Below the pieces are notes generated by a model. It was not told where the DNA came from, made no database searches, and saw only the letters and a program-made list of their open reading frames with translations. The position numbers were made by a program, and so were the translations under genes. Positions 27,212-36,584 of a stretch of DNA of 64,000 nt are shown here, piece after piece (position 1 is the stretch's first letter; the number at the start of each line of letters is the position of its first letter). Origin of the DNA: Paracoccus sp. JM45 (GTDB taxonomy: Bacteria > Pseudomonadota > Alphaproteobacteria > Rhodobacterales > Rhodobacteraceae); contig NZ_QQVY01000007.1 in NCBI RefSeq assembly GCF_003590715.1, positions 87,803 to 151,802 of the forward strand, read 5' to 3'.

Positions 27212-28680
27212 TGACCGAACTGGCGATGCGTGTGGGACGTCTGAATGACGTCCTGTGTACGGTGAATATATTGAACTGGGACGCACGTACCCAGATGGCG
27301 GCGGGCGGTGCGGAAACCCGTGGTCAGCAGATCGCCACGCTGATGGGCATTGCACGGCAGATGATCCTTGACCCCGCGATGCAGGCGGCGGTCGATGCGG
27401 CGGGGGGTGATCCCGCAGGGCTGGCCGTGCGTCAGGCCATCGACCATCACCGGCGTCTGCCTGCCGAATTGCTGCAGGCCAAGGCGGAACATGCGACCGT
27501 TGCAGGTGCCGCTTGGGCCAAAGCACGGTCGCAGAGCGATTTTACCATCTTCCAACCGCATCTGGAAAAGGTTGTGGCGCTGGCCCGCCAGACTGCTGAT
27601 GCCTTGGGCTATGACGGGCATCCCTATGATCCGATGGTCCAGATCTTCGAGCCTGAAGAAACCGCTGCCAGTCTGACAGGATTGTTCGACCGCTTACGTG
27701 CAGGTATTTTGCCCGTTCTGGAGAAGGCCCGTGGCCGACACCTGCCGCGCACCGATTTCCTGTATCGCGATTATGACCCGCAGGTTCAGAAACGCTTTGT
27801 CGCCGATACAGCAGCTGCGCTTGGCTACGACTTTGATCGTGGGCGCATGGACACCGCCGTCCACCCGTTCGAGGTCAGCTTTACCCGCAACGATGTCCGC
27901 ATCACCTCGCGTTGGCCGCGCAACTACCTTTCGATGGCCATCTTCGGTTCCATCCACGAGGTAGGACACGCCCTCTACGAACAGGGCGTCGATCCGGTCC
28001 ATACGCGCGGGGCATTTGCCACCGATATGATCGGGCTGTATGCCGTAGGCGGCACCAGCTTCGGGATGCATGAAAGCCAGTCACGCCTGCTGGAAAACCA
28101 CGTCGGGCGCAGTCCTGCCTTTTGGCAGGTTCATTTTCCCCGCCTGCGCGACAGCTTCCCTGACCAGCTGGCGGATGTCACAGCCGAAGAATTCATCGCC
28201 GCTATCAACCGCGTCGAACCTGGCCCCATCCGCGTCGAGGCGGACGAACTGACTTATGATTTGCATATCATGTTGCGCGTGCGGATTGAAATGGCCCTGA
28301 TGGAGGGCAGTCTTCAGGTCGCCGATATTCCCGAAGCGTGGAACAGCGCCATGAAAAGCGATCTGGGCATTACCATAATGGATGACGCACAGGGCTGTCT
28401 GCAGGATGTCCATTGGTCGTCGGGCTATATCGGGTCCTTTCCGACCTATACCATCGGCAATGCCACCGCGGCGCAGTTGATGCAGCATTTCGATGCCACA
28501 AAGCCCGCCATCCGACAGGCATTGGGCAACGCAGACACTGGTCCGTTACGGAATGCATTGCAGGACGCCGTTTGGCAACACGGCAGGTCACGATCCCGAA
28601 CCGATATTCTGGGGCGCCTCGGGTTAAAGGCAAATGATCCAAACGCTTATCTGGCGTATTTAACGCAAAAGTTTAGCTAG
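27211..28680 (+). CDS. Carboxypeptidase Taq (M32 metallopeptidase)
   Basis: 489 residues, the normal M32 length. The zinc motif HEVGH is at 249-253 and the third ligand Glu288 lies in GMHESQSRLLENHVGRS, the M32 hallmark. It removes C-terminal amino acids from peptides in the cytoplasm. As the last gene of the importer operon (one-base overlap with the ATPase stop), it suggests that the imported compound is a peptide or carries a peptide-like bond. GTG 27208 is an alternative start. Confidence 0.93.
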   Translation: MTELAMRVGRLNDVLCTVNILNWDARTQMAAGGAETRGQQIATLMGIARQMILDPAMQAAVDAAGGDPAGLAVRQAIDHHRRLPAELLQAKAEHATVAGAAWAKARSQSDFTIFQPHLEKVVALARQTADALGYDGHPYDPMVQIFEPEETAASLTGLFDRLRAGILPVLEKARGRHLPRTDFLYRDYDPQVQKRFVADTAAALGYDFDRGRMDTAVHPFEVSFTRNDVRITSRWPRNYLSMAIFGSIHEVGHALYEQGVDPVHTRGAFATDMIGLYAVGGTSFGMHESQSRLLENHVGRSPAFWQVHFPRLRDSFPDQLADVTAEEFIAAINRVEPGPIRVEADELTYDLHIMLRVRIEMALMEGSLQVADIPEAWNSAMKSDLGITIMDDAQGCLQDVHWSSGYIGSFPTYTIGNATAAQLMQHFDATKPAIRQALGNADTGPLRNALQDAVWQHGRSRSRTDILGRLGLKANDPNAYLAYLTQKFS

Positions 28681-29148
28681 TCCTAACCCCACACGTCCCG
28701 CAGACATATATTCAAACGCATGCACAGCAATCGCGTGCGCGTTTTTCAGGCATTGTGGCGATGCGTGTACATATCATCTGCAGGATCATGCAAATGTGAA
28801 ATGTAGGACGCAGGCTGGTTTTTGGAAATATCATATCTGCGGTTTTCAGGACGGCACCGAAGGGACTTCGTTACCGCACTGATATGACGGCTTATAATTT
28901 GCCGCATAGTCCGTAAACCTTCGTTATCTTCTTTTAAAAGCGACCGCACAGGCGCATATATTTTGCGTTAATATACGACTAGTATACTAGTAATGAATTG
29001 GGTATCTCGGTTCTGACGGAGGTCGAATCGTATCGTCGGGCCATATTCAGGCCCATCGAACGCGATCGCATTGCAAAAGCCCCCACTCCGCAGGCCCGTT
29101 TTATTACAGCGGCGCGTGCGTATCGGGATGGTCGAGGGAGAACAGACT
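28681..29148. other. 468-base gap with a 14-bp palindrome; no convincing gene
   Basis: AT-rich DNA between the M32 gene and the symporter. A 67-codon frame on the minus strand (28746-28949) has no recognisable features and no good ribosome binding site. The notable element is a perfect palindrome at 28978-28991. The stretch after it up to 29148 is probably the symporter's leader. Confidence 0.6.
28978..28991. promoter_or_regulatory. Perfect palindrome ACTAGTATACTAGT
   Basis: A 14-bp self-complementary sequence about 160 bases before the symporter start. The centre TAGTATACTA resembles operators of GntR/FCD-type regulators (GTATAC core). No GntR-FCD gene is adjacent. Confidence 0.45.
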
Positions 29149-30933
29149 GTGGAAAACGAAATTGTAGCCGCGATTTTCGAACGAAGGGTCGATTTCGCTC
29201 TGGTCGTTCTCTATCTGGTTTTCATTGTTGCCATAGGCTTCATGTTCAGCGGAAAGTCCAAAGACCCCAGCGAATATTTTCGTGGCGGCGGCAAGATGCT
29301 GTGGTGGATGACAGGGGCCAGCGCGTTTATGGTCCAGTTCAGTGCCTGGACGTTTACCGGTGCTGCGGGCAAGGCCTATTCCGACGGGCTTTCGGTCGCT
29401 GTCATCTTCATCGGGAACGCTGTCGGCTATTTCGTCTCGTTCCTGCTGGTCGCCGAGATTTTCCGCCAGACACGTTGTATCACGCCGGTCGATGCCATTC
29501 GTCGCCGTTACGGCCCTGTGAACGAACAGTTCTTTACATGGGCACAGGTTCCGCTTGGTGTTATTCAGGCAGGTATCTGGCTGAACGGACTTGCGATTTT
29601 TACGTCGGCTGTTTTCGGGATCAGTATTGAGTGGACCATCGTGATCACCGGCCTGATCGTGATGTTCGTTTCGCTTAGCGGCGGCGCATGGGCGGTCGTG
29701 GCCAGTGACTATGTCCAGATGCTTGTCATCATGGCAATCTCGATTACCGCAACCGCGTTCGTTGCCTTTGAATACGGTGTGGGAAATGTCATCGCAGAAT
29801 TTCCGGGGCATCTTCTGACCAATGACGTCAATTATGTCGGGCTGTTCGTGGTCTGGTGTTTGATGTCGATCACCAAGCAGATATTCAGCACGAACAATCT
29901 GTATGATGCGTCACGGTATCTGGTCGCAAAGGACAGCCTGAATGCCAAGAAAGCTGCATTGCTGGCGTCCGTCCTGATGTTTGCCGGTGCGTTTATCTGG
30001 TTCCTGCCGCCAATGGCGACTGCCGTGATGGGCATCGATCTTGGCGCGATGTATCCGACCCTTGGCAATAAGGCGGGTGATGCGGCCTATCTGGCATTCG
30101 TCGATATCGCGATGCCTGTCGGTATGGTCGGGATCATGATTGCGGCGATGTTCTCGGCGACGATGTCGTCGATGGACACGGGGTTGAACCGCAGTGCGGG
30201 CATCATGTGCATGAACTTCTATCAACCGGTGATCAAGAAGGGCACGGCGGGCAATGCCGAACTGATTGTCGCTGGTAAGATCATGACCTTTCTGTTCGGC
30301 GTCGCCATCATTCTGGTCAGCTTGTTTATTTCGTCACTGCAGAACATCAGTCTGTTCGACATCATGTTGCAGATGGGCAGCTTAATCCAGATGCCGATCC
30401 TGATCCCGCTGTTCCTTGCGATCTTTGTGCGCCGCGTGCCGGATTGGGGTCCATGGGCCACTGTGATTGTGGGTCTTGGGGTGTCTCTGGCATCGAAATA
30501 CCTGCTGACACCAGACCTTCTGGGGAACATCACGGGGATCGATTTTACCGGACGTGAAAGCAGTGATCTGGTGTTTACCGTTTCGATGGCGCTGCATCTG
30601 ACGGTCACGACAGGCTTCTTCTTTATGACGCGTCTGTTCTATAAGGGCCTGTCGCCTGTCCGCCATCAGGAGATTGATAATTTCTTCGAGGATATTTCCA
30701 CGCCCGTAGTCTCGGCCCCCGGTGCTTCGGAAACCGATCTGGAACAGCGAAACAAGCTGGGAACGCTGGCGCTGGTCTATGGCGCGACGATCTTCCTGCT
30801 GCCGTTGATCCCGCAGCCTGACGGGCGCATGGCCGCATTTCTGGGCTTTGGCCTGACCGGCGGCATTGTCTTCGGTATCGGCTTTCTTCTTAAACTGTCG
30901 GCGAAAAAGGGCGCGGCTGTCGCGCGCCCCTGA
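29149..30933 (+). CDS. Sodium:solute symporter family protein
   Basis: 594 residues from the chosen GTG (VENEIVAAIFERRVDF), with about fourteen hydrophobic segments. SSS-type features include the unwound first helix region (MTGASAFMVQFSAWTFTGAAGKAYSDG) and MFSATMSSMDTGLNRSAGIMCMNF. GAGGGAG eight bases upstream favours GTG 29149; ATG 29128 would add seven residues. It is an inner-membrane importer with unknown cargo. Fourteen bases separate it from the MATE gene, so the two may form one transcript. Confidence 0.85.
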   Translation: MENEIVAAIFERRVDFALVVLYLVFIVAIGFMFSGKSKDPSEYFRGGGKMLWWMTGASAFMVQFSAWTFTGAAGKAYSDGLSVAVIFIGNAVGYFVSFLLVAEIFRQTRCITPVDAIRRRYGPVNEQFFTWAQVPLGVIQAGIWLNGLAIFTSAVFGISIEWTIVITGLIVMFVSLSGGAWAVVASDYVQMLVIMAISITATAFVAFEYGVGNVIAEFPGHLLTNDVNYVGLFVVWCLMSITKQIFSTNNLYDASRYLVAKDSLNAKKAALLASVLMFAGAFIWFLPPMATAVMGIDLGAMYPTLGNKAGDAAYLAFVDIAMPVGMVGIMIAAMFSATMSSMDTGLNRSAGIMCMNFYQPVIKKGTAGNAELIVAGKIMTFLFGVAIILVSLFISSLQNISLFDIMLQMGSLIQMPILIPLFLAIFVRRVPDWGPWATVIVGLGVSLASKYLLTPDLLGNITGIDFTGRESSDLVFTVSMALHLTVTTGFFFMTRLFYKGLSPVRHQEIDNFFEDISTPVVSAPGASETDLEQRNKLGTLALVYGATIFLLPLIPQPDGRMAAFLGFGLTGGIVFGIGFLLKLSAKKGAAVARP

Positions 30934-30947
30934 TACGGGTGCGATCA

Positions 30948-32300
30948 ATGCCGGACACTGCAAAACCGGGCCTATGGGATGTGTTCAACATCGCATGGCC
31001 CCTGACCCTGATGGCAATGATGCTGAACGGCATCGTTGTCATCGACGCCTATCTGGTCTCTTCACTGGGTGAGGAAGCATTGGCCGCCATGGGCCTTGCG
31101 ACCGCCTTCGGCAGCCTGCTGCTGGGGGTCCTGTTTGCCTTTTCGACAGCCACCCAGATCCGGATTGCCCAAGCCTACGGATCGGAACGACCTTTCGCCT
31201 TGAAGACGGGCTTCTATGCCGGTCTGGTCATCAACCTGTGTGCGGCTGGGATCGGGGTCGGCATCGTCTGGATTGTCAGCGGCCCGTTAATCGATACATT
31301 TGCCCATAATAGGTGGATCGCCGAACAGGCCCGAAGCTATCTTGGGGTTTTCCTGATCCTGATCATGATCGAGGCTGTCGCCCAATGCCTCAGCAGCTAT
31401 TTCAATGGGCGCGGCAAATCCATTATGCCGTTCCGCAGTTATCTGATCGCTGTTCCTGTCAATGTGACGGTCAGCTATACCTTGATCCACGGTAATTTCG
31501 GCTTTCCGGCACTAGGCGTCATGGGCGCAGCAATCGGCAGCGCTGTTGCCTCGCTGGCGCGGGCTGGTTTCCTTTGCACGGTTTTTTACAGGATGACCAT
31601 GGCCCATCTGGCCGAGCAAGGCTGGTTGAACGGGACGTTCCTTTTGTCCGTTCGCCGTCACTTGGTGTTTGCCCTGCCAATCGCGGGCACATTTATCAGC
31701 AATGCGGTTGCGACCTCGGTCCTTGCATTGCTTTTTGCCAGGCTAAGCGTGAACCAATTTGCTGCCATGACGCTGATTACGCCGTGGATCAACCTGACAG
31801 GACATATCGGAACCTCGATCGCGCAGGCGTCGGGAATTATCGTCGCACAACTGTTGGGACGTAAATTGCCACCGCCCCGGATTGACGCCTTCCTTAGCCG
31901 TGCATGGCGTATGGCGTTTGTCGCTGCCGGATTGGTGTCGCTGACCTATCTGGTGATCTGTCTGGCATCCCAGACCCTCTATGGTAATCTTGAACCTGAA
32001 ACACAGGCCGCTTTGATCAGTTTCCTGCCGGTGCTGTTGTTGCTGCCTTTTCCCAAAGGCTCGAACGCGATGTGTGGACATACGCTGCGTGCGGGAGGGG
32101 ATACCCTTTACGTCATGAACATTTTCATTGTCGCGCAGTGGATGTTCCGCGTCCCGCTGACTGCCGTATTCATCCTGTTTCTGGACCTGTCAGTGACCTG
32201 GGTCTTCGCCCTGTTTCTGGCCGAAGAGCTGGTCAAACTGGGACCGTTCCACCGGCGACTTTTCAAGGGTGAATGGAAACACCGACTGGAGCAGGAGTAG
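30948..32300 (+). CDS. MATE-family efflux protein
   Basis: 450 residues with twelve membrane helices in two halves. Typical MATE stretches are present: WDVFNIAWPLTLMAMMLNGIVVIDAYLVS at the start and LVFALPIAGTFISNAVATSVLALLF at the beginning of the second half. It exports an organic compound in exchange for Na+ or H+. Pairing with a symporter is unusual, and what it exports is not evident. It converges on the D-aminopeptidase gene with nine bases between. Confidence 0.87.
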   Translation: MPDTAKPGLWDVFNIAWPLTLMAMMLNGIVVIDAYLVSSLGEEALAAMGLATAFGSLLLGVLFAFSTATQIRIAQAYGSERPFALKTGFYAGLVINLCAAGIGVGIVWIVSGPLIDTFAHNRWIAEQARSYLGVFLILIMIEAVAQCLSSYFNGRGKSIMPFRSYLIAVPVNVTVSYTLIHGNFGFPALGVMGAAIGSAVASLARAGFLCTVFYRMTMAHLAEQGWLNGTFLLSVRRHLVFALPIAGTFISNAVATSVLALLFARLSVNQFAAMTLITPWINLTGHIGTSIAQASGIIVAQLLGRKLPPPRIDAFLSRAWRMAFVAAGLVSLTYLVICLASQTLYGNLEPETQAALISFLPVLLLLPFPKGSNAMCGHTLRAGGDTLYVMNIFIVAQWMFRVPLTAVFILFLDLSVTWVFALFLAEELVKLGPFHRRLFKGEWKHRLEQE

Positions 32301-32309
32301 CCAGATCCG

Positions 32310-33128
32310 CTATCTGACAGCAAAGCTCATCGCGGACAGCGCGGTCATCCAGTTGACGACATCGGCCATTGTGGCGCAGTCGAAAGCAACCGTCATGGCG
32401 TCGACGCGGATGGCGGGTGGAAGGATCGCGAATTGATCAGCAAGGACCGCAGAGTTAGCGACAAATTCGGCACGGAACGGGCCAATGGGTGGCTGGGGCG
32501 CAAATTCACCAGCTGCTTTGACCGCACGCGTGGCTGTCACACGCAGCAAATCCCGTGCACGCAATACTGAAAGCGCACGCGCCGCGCGCTGGCCGAACGC
32601 CTGTTTGACCACGGCAAATTCCGCTTGCGGAAACAGCGACCGGTTTTCGGCATAGGTCACATCATCGCCCGATATCATACCGACCGGCACACCCAGTTCC
32701 GCGGCATAGGCACCATAGATCGCCGGTTCGCCGCAGGGCATGCCGTTGATGCGCACTTGATGAAATGCAAAGCCGTTGGTCGTATGGGACAGAACGCCAC
32801 CGGCACCAGCCCGGGAATGGTGGCCGATCATGCAGAACAGATCATATCCCGCCTCCAGCCCGCAGGCCATATTTATGGGTTTGGGTTTGCCAAGAATAAT
32901 ATCGGCTGCCGGATGCAGCAATTCGGGCAGCAGATTGGTCATCTGTCCGTGCGAGTCATTCACCACAATCTCGGACGCGCCGCCTTCCAGAAGGCCCTCG
33001 ACCACTGCGTTGACCTCTTTCGTCATCAGGATACGGGCTTTTTCATATTCCGCATGACCTGCCTGACATTGGGCGGGGGTGACGACGCCTGCCACCCCCT
33101 CGATATCGGCCGAGATATAGATCCGCAT
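32310..33128 (-). CDS. dppA: D-aminopeptidase (M55 family, DppA)
   Basis: 272 residues. The zinc ligands of Bacillus subtilis DppA have direct counterparts: Asp8 and Glu10 (SADIEGVAG), His60 (NDSHG), His104 (GHHSRAG) and Glu134 (CGEPA); the catalytic His115 is also present. The enzyme releases N-terminal D-amino acids such as D-Ala from short peptides. It is the last gene of the importer operon, ten bases after the DppC-type permease, with GGGGG as ribosome binding site. The name dppA follows the Bacillus D-aminopeptidase, not the E. coli binding protein. Confidence 0.93.
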   Translation of the reverse strand: MRIYISADIEGVAGVVTPAQCQAGHAEYEKARILMTKEVNAVVEGLLEGGASEIVVNDSHGQMTNLLPELLHPAADIILGKPKPINMACGLEAGYDLFCMIGHHSRAGAGGVLSHTTNGFAFHQVRINGMPCGEPAIYGAYAAELGVPVGMISGDDVTYAENRSLFPQAEFAVVKQAFGQRAARALSVLRARDLLRVTATRAVKAAGEFAPQPPIGPFRAEFVANSAVLADQFAILPPAIRVDAMTVAFDCATMADVVNWMTALSAMSFAVR

Positions 33129-33137
33129 TTTAACCCC

Positions 33138-34022
33138 CTAGTGTGAACGCAGTTTGGGGTCCAAGGCATCGCGCAGCCCGTCACCCAGCAGGTTGAAGCC
33201 CAGCACCGTCAGGAAAATGGCCAGACCGGGGAACATCGTCAGGTGGTCAGCGACCCCCATATAGGTCCGCCCGTCAGCCAGCATGGCACCCCATTCCGGT
33301 GACGGCGGCTGTGCGCCCAGCCCGATAAATGACAGCGCCGCCGCCGTCAGAATTGATGTGCCGATCCGCATCGAGAAATAGACGATCACATTCGGCAGGG
33401 TGCCGGGCAGGATATGGCGCAGCATAATCACGCTGTCAGCCACGCCGACTGCACGGGCGGCATCGACATAGACCGCCTGCTTCAGCTGCAATGTCGTTCC
33501 GCGGGCCAGCCGTGCAAAGACCGGCACCGAAAAGATCGCCACGGCATAGATAACATTGGTGATCCCCGGTCCAAGGATGGCGATCACTGCGATTGCCAGC
33601 AGGATCCCCGGAAAGGCCAGCAACAGATCACACAAACGCATGACGGCGCTGTCGATCCATTTGCCATAAAAGCCCGCGACGATCCCCAGACCGACGCCCC
33701 CGATCGCACCCAGACTGACCGAAAGGAAGCCGACCGCCAGCGAGATGCGCGCCCCCCAGATGATCCGGCTGAAAATATCTCGGCCATACGTGTCGGTTCC
33801 CGCCCAATGCTGCGCCGATGGCCCTTGCAGGACATTCATATAATCGGGCGCCGAAGGGTCATAGGGCGCAACCCATGGGGCAAAAGTCGCAGCCAGGATC
33901 AGAAGGCCAAGGAAAGCCAATGCGACCAAAGCCACCTTCTGACGCAGGAAACGGCGCCAGAATTCGGCCAATGGCCTGCGGGTTTTGCCGGGCAGATCCG
34001 TATTTGTGCTTGGAACGCTCAT
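33138..34022 (-). CDS. ABC transporter permease, DppC type
   Basis: 294 residues. [20 protein letters not shown] (near 76) and the EAA loop [27 protein letters not shown] are typical DppC features, with six membrane helices. It overlaps the DppB-type gene by four bases. Substrate delivery is inferred from the D-aminopeptidase downstream: probably D-amino-acid-containing peptides. Confidence 0.92.
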   Translation of the reverse strand: MSVPSTNTDLPGKTRRPLAEFWRRFLRQKVALVALAFLGLLILAATFAPWVAPYDPSAPDYMNVLQGPSAQHWAGTDTYGRDIFSRIIWGARISLAVGFLSVSLGAIGGVGLGIVAGFYGKWIDSAVMRLCDLLLAFPGILLAIAVIAILGPGITNVIYAVAIFSVPVFARLARGTTLQLKQAVYVDAARAVGVADSVIMLRHILPGTLPNVIVYFSMRIGTSILTAAALSFIGLGAQPPSPEWGAMLADGRTYMGVADHLTMFPGLAIFLTVLGFNLLGDGLRDALDPKLRSH

Positions 34023-34939
34023 TTGTAACGGATCTCCGGATTGACAAGAACGTAGAGGATATCGACCAGAAGGTTGATGAATATGAACTGGAGCGAGAAC
34101 ATCAGCACCAGCGCCTGAATGACGGGATAGTCGCGATAGCTGACGCTATCGACCAGCAGTCGACCAACACCGGGCCATGCGAAGACGCTTTCGATGACGA
34201 TCGAGCCGCCCAGAAGAAAGCCGAACTGCAGGCCGACCATGGTGATGATCGGGATCAGGGCGTTGCGCAGTGAATGGTGCCAGATCACAGACCGTTCGGG
34301 CACACCTTTGGCGCGGGCCGTGCGGACGTAATCCTCGCGCGCGATCTCGATAAAGGCGGAACGGGTAAAGCGTGCCATGACTGCGGCGACGCCCAGACCT
34401 AAGGTAAAGGATGGCATCAGGAAATGCTGCCATGTCCCGTATCCGCCGGTCGGCAGCCACCCCAAGCGGACCGAAAACAGGTTGATCAACAAAAGACCCA
34501 ACCAGAACGGAGGGAAGGAAATTCCTGACACTGCAAGGATCATGCCGCCATAATCGGGCCACTTCCCGCGCTTGACTGCCGAGACGACGCCGATCAGCAG
34601 ACCCAATGCCACCGACCATATCATCGCGATCACCGTCAGCCAGACAGTGGGCATCAGCCGCATGCCGATTTCCTCGACCACCGGACGGCGGGTTTTCAGT
34701 GAAACACCGAAATCGCCCTGCACCGTATGGGTAATATAGGTCAGGAACTGATGCGGCAGTGACTGGTCCAGCCCCAAGGCCGCGCGTACGGCAGCAACAT
34801 CACTGGCCGTCGCCTCGGGTCCGGCAACAAGCCGCGCGGGGTCCCCAGGCAGCATATGCACAAAGGCAAAGACTGCCAGTGTCACCATCAGGATCACCGG
34901 AATCGTTCCAAGCAGTCTTTTGATCAGATAGGATAGCAT
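34019..34939 (-). CDS. ABC transporter permease, DppB type
   Basis: 306 residues. It starts [19 protein letters not shown], carries the family-typical [15 protein letters not shown] near residue 30 and the EAA loop [29 protein letters not shown]. It forms the membrane channel with the DppC-type gene that follows. Confidence 0.93.
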   Translation of the reverse strand: MLSYLIKRLLGTIPVILMVTLAVFAFVHMLPGDPARLVAGPEATASDVAAVRAALGLDQSLPHQFLTYITHTVQGDFGVSLKTRRPVVEEIGMRLMPTVWLTVIAMIWSVALGLLIGVVSAVKRGKWPDYGGMILAVSGISFPPFWLGLLLINLFSVRLGWLPTGGYGTWQHFLMPSFTLGLGVAAVMARFTRSAFIEIAREDYVRTARAKGVPERSVIWHHSLRNALIPIITMVGLQFGFLLGGSIVIESVFAWPGVGRLLVDSVSYRDYPVIQALVLMFSLQFIFINLLVDILYVLVNPEIRYK

Positions 34940-35012
34940 GTGATCTTCTTATCTTGGTCGGGGCGGGCCCCTGACATGTGTCTTGCCCCACTGCGGTCAG
35001 GCAAAGGCGTGC

Positions 35013-35034
35013 GGGGACAGCGCGAACTGTCCCC
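35013..35034 (-). promoter_or_regulatory. Stem-loop between binding-protein and permease genes
   Basis: GGGGACAG and CTGTCCCC are perfect 8-bp arms around a six-base loop, with further partial pairing outside. It lies just after the binding-protein stop and lacks a long T tract. It probably protects the upstream message or partly terminates transcription. Confidence 0.6.
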
Positions 35035-35042
35035 ACGTGTGA

Positions 35043-36569
35043 TCATTCGCTGAAAGCTGCATCTTCCAGCAGGAAGCCACGGTCGGGCAGCATATGGACG
35101 CCCGTAACATCCGCCGTCTGCGCCGCAATCAGGTCGGCCACGCCAAGGAAAATCCAAGGCGCACCTTCCCAAGCCAGTTTCTGGGCGGTTTCGTAATGGG
35201 TCGCGCGTTCTTCGGGATTGGCGGTGGAAATTGCGCCATTGATGGCCGCGTCGACCTTGTCATCGGTGAAATAGGCGACGTTGAACATATTCGGAGGGGT
35301 GTTTTCACCCAGCAACAGGGGGCGGATGCCCCAGTCGGCGTCACCGGTCGACGACGACCAGCCCCCGTAATACATCTGCACCTCGGCATCCTCTGGCGTT
35401 TCGATAGACCAGATGCGCTGTGCGGCAACGCCGGCTTCCAGCGGAACGATGTTCAGATCGACGTTGATCTGCGACAGCTGCTGTTGAAGGAACTGCATGG
35501 CGCGCAGGGATTCCGTGTTGGAATTGGCCCAGATCTCGGTTGAGAAGCCATCCTCGTATCCGGCTTCGGCCATCAGCTGTTTGGCCTTATCCAGATCATA
35601 GTCATAATCGCCCGCGTTCACATGGAACGACAGACCTTCGGGAATGATGGAATCTGCCGGTTTGCACAATCCGCTGAAGACGATCTTGCAGAAAGCATCC
35701 TTATCCACGGCATAGTTCAGGGCCTGACGTACCTTCTTGTTACCGAAAGGTTCCTTGTTGTTATTCAGCGCAACGTAATATTCCACGATCGAAGGAGAGG
35801 TTTCGACCGTCAGATCGGGGTTATTCTCAATCACCTTGATCAGTTCGGGCGGGAAGTTCGGGACAAATTGCGCCTCGCCGGTTTGCAGCATCGCCATGCG
35901 CGCACCCGATTCCGGAACCGAGCGGATGATGACGTTGTCGACTTTGGCTGGTCCTTTCCAGTAATCGTCGTTACGCGACACTTCCAAGGTATCGGCGGCC
36001 CAGTTCTGGAAGATGAACGCGCCGGTGCCGACGGGGTGACGGTCGATATCATCGCCATATTCCGCCAGCGCGGCGGGCGAGATGATCATCGCACCCGGAT
36101 GCGCCAAAGACGCGATCATCGCGCCGAAGGGCGCATCAAGGACCAGTTTGACGGTGTAATCGTCAACGACCTGAACGTCGCTGATCATCGACACCAAACT
36201 GCGGCGCGACAGGTTGTTGTCGGGGTTGCGAAGGCGATCCAGATTGGTTTTGACAGCATCGGCATTGAAATCGGTGCCGTCATGGAATTTGACATCATGG
36301 CGCAGCTTGATGGTGAATTCGGTCGCGTCGCCGTTGCTTTCATAGCTTTCGGCAAGCAGCGGGACCAGATTCATATCCTCGTCAAAGCCGAACAGACCCT
36401 GATAGATCAGCCGCAGCGAGGTTTGCGACAACGTGTCGTTGACATTGGTCGGATCAAGGCCGGTCAGGTTGTTCTGGATCGCAACGGTCAGATCCTTGGC
36501 CAGCACTGCGCCGGGGGCAAGCATCGCAACACCAAGTGCGGATGAGATCAGCAAAGATTTCAACGTCAT
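35043..36569 (-). CDS. ABC transporter substrate-binding protein, family 5 (dipeptide type)
   Basis: 508 residues. MTLKSLLISSALGVAMLAPGAVLA is a signal peptide; there is no lipobox. LRHDVKFHDGTDFNADAVKTNLDRL and VGTGAFIFQNW are family 5 features. Periplasmic; it binds the substrate for the importer encoded around it. It lies 15 bases after the fused ATPase gene. Confidence 0.92.
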   Translation of the reverse strand: MTLKSLLISSALGVAMLAPGAVLAKDLTVAIQNNLTGLDPTNVNDTLSQTSLRLIYQGLFGFDEDMNLVPLLAESYESNGDATEFTIKLRHDVKFHDGTDFNADAVKTNLDRLRNPDNNLSRRSLVSMISDVQVVDDYTVKLVLDAPFGAMIASLAHPGAMIISPAALAEYGDDIDRHPVGTGAFIFQNWAADTLEVSRNDDYWKGPAKVDNVIIRSVPESGARMAMLQTGEAQFVPNFPPELIKVIENNPDLTVETSPSIVEYYVALNNNKEPFGNKKVRQALNYAVDKDAFCKIVFSGLCKPADSIIPEGLSFHVNAGDYDYDLDKAKQLMAEAGYEDGFSTEIWANSNTESLRAMQFLQQQLSQINVDLNIVPLEAGVAAQRIWSIETPEDAEVQMYYGGWSSSTGDADWGIRPLLLGENTPPNMFNVAYFTDDKVDAAINGAISTANPEERATHYETAQKLAWEGAPWIFLGVADLIAAQTADVTGVHMLPDRGFLLEDAAFSE

Positions 36570-36584
36570 GTACCTATCCTTCTT

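Noticed and set aside
28746..28949. 67-codon minus-strand frame in the gap before the symporter
   Set aside because: No ribosome binding site, no motif, and composition like surrounding non-coding DNA.
35622..36545. 307-codon plus-strand frame opposite the binding protein at 35043-36569
   Set aside because: Antisense shadow with no independent start signals.
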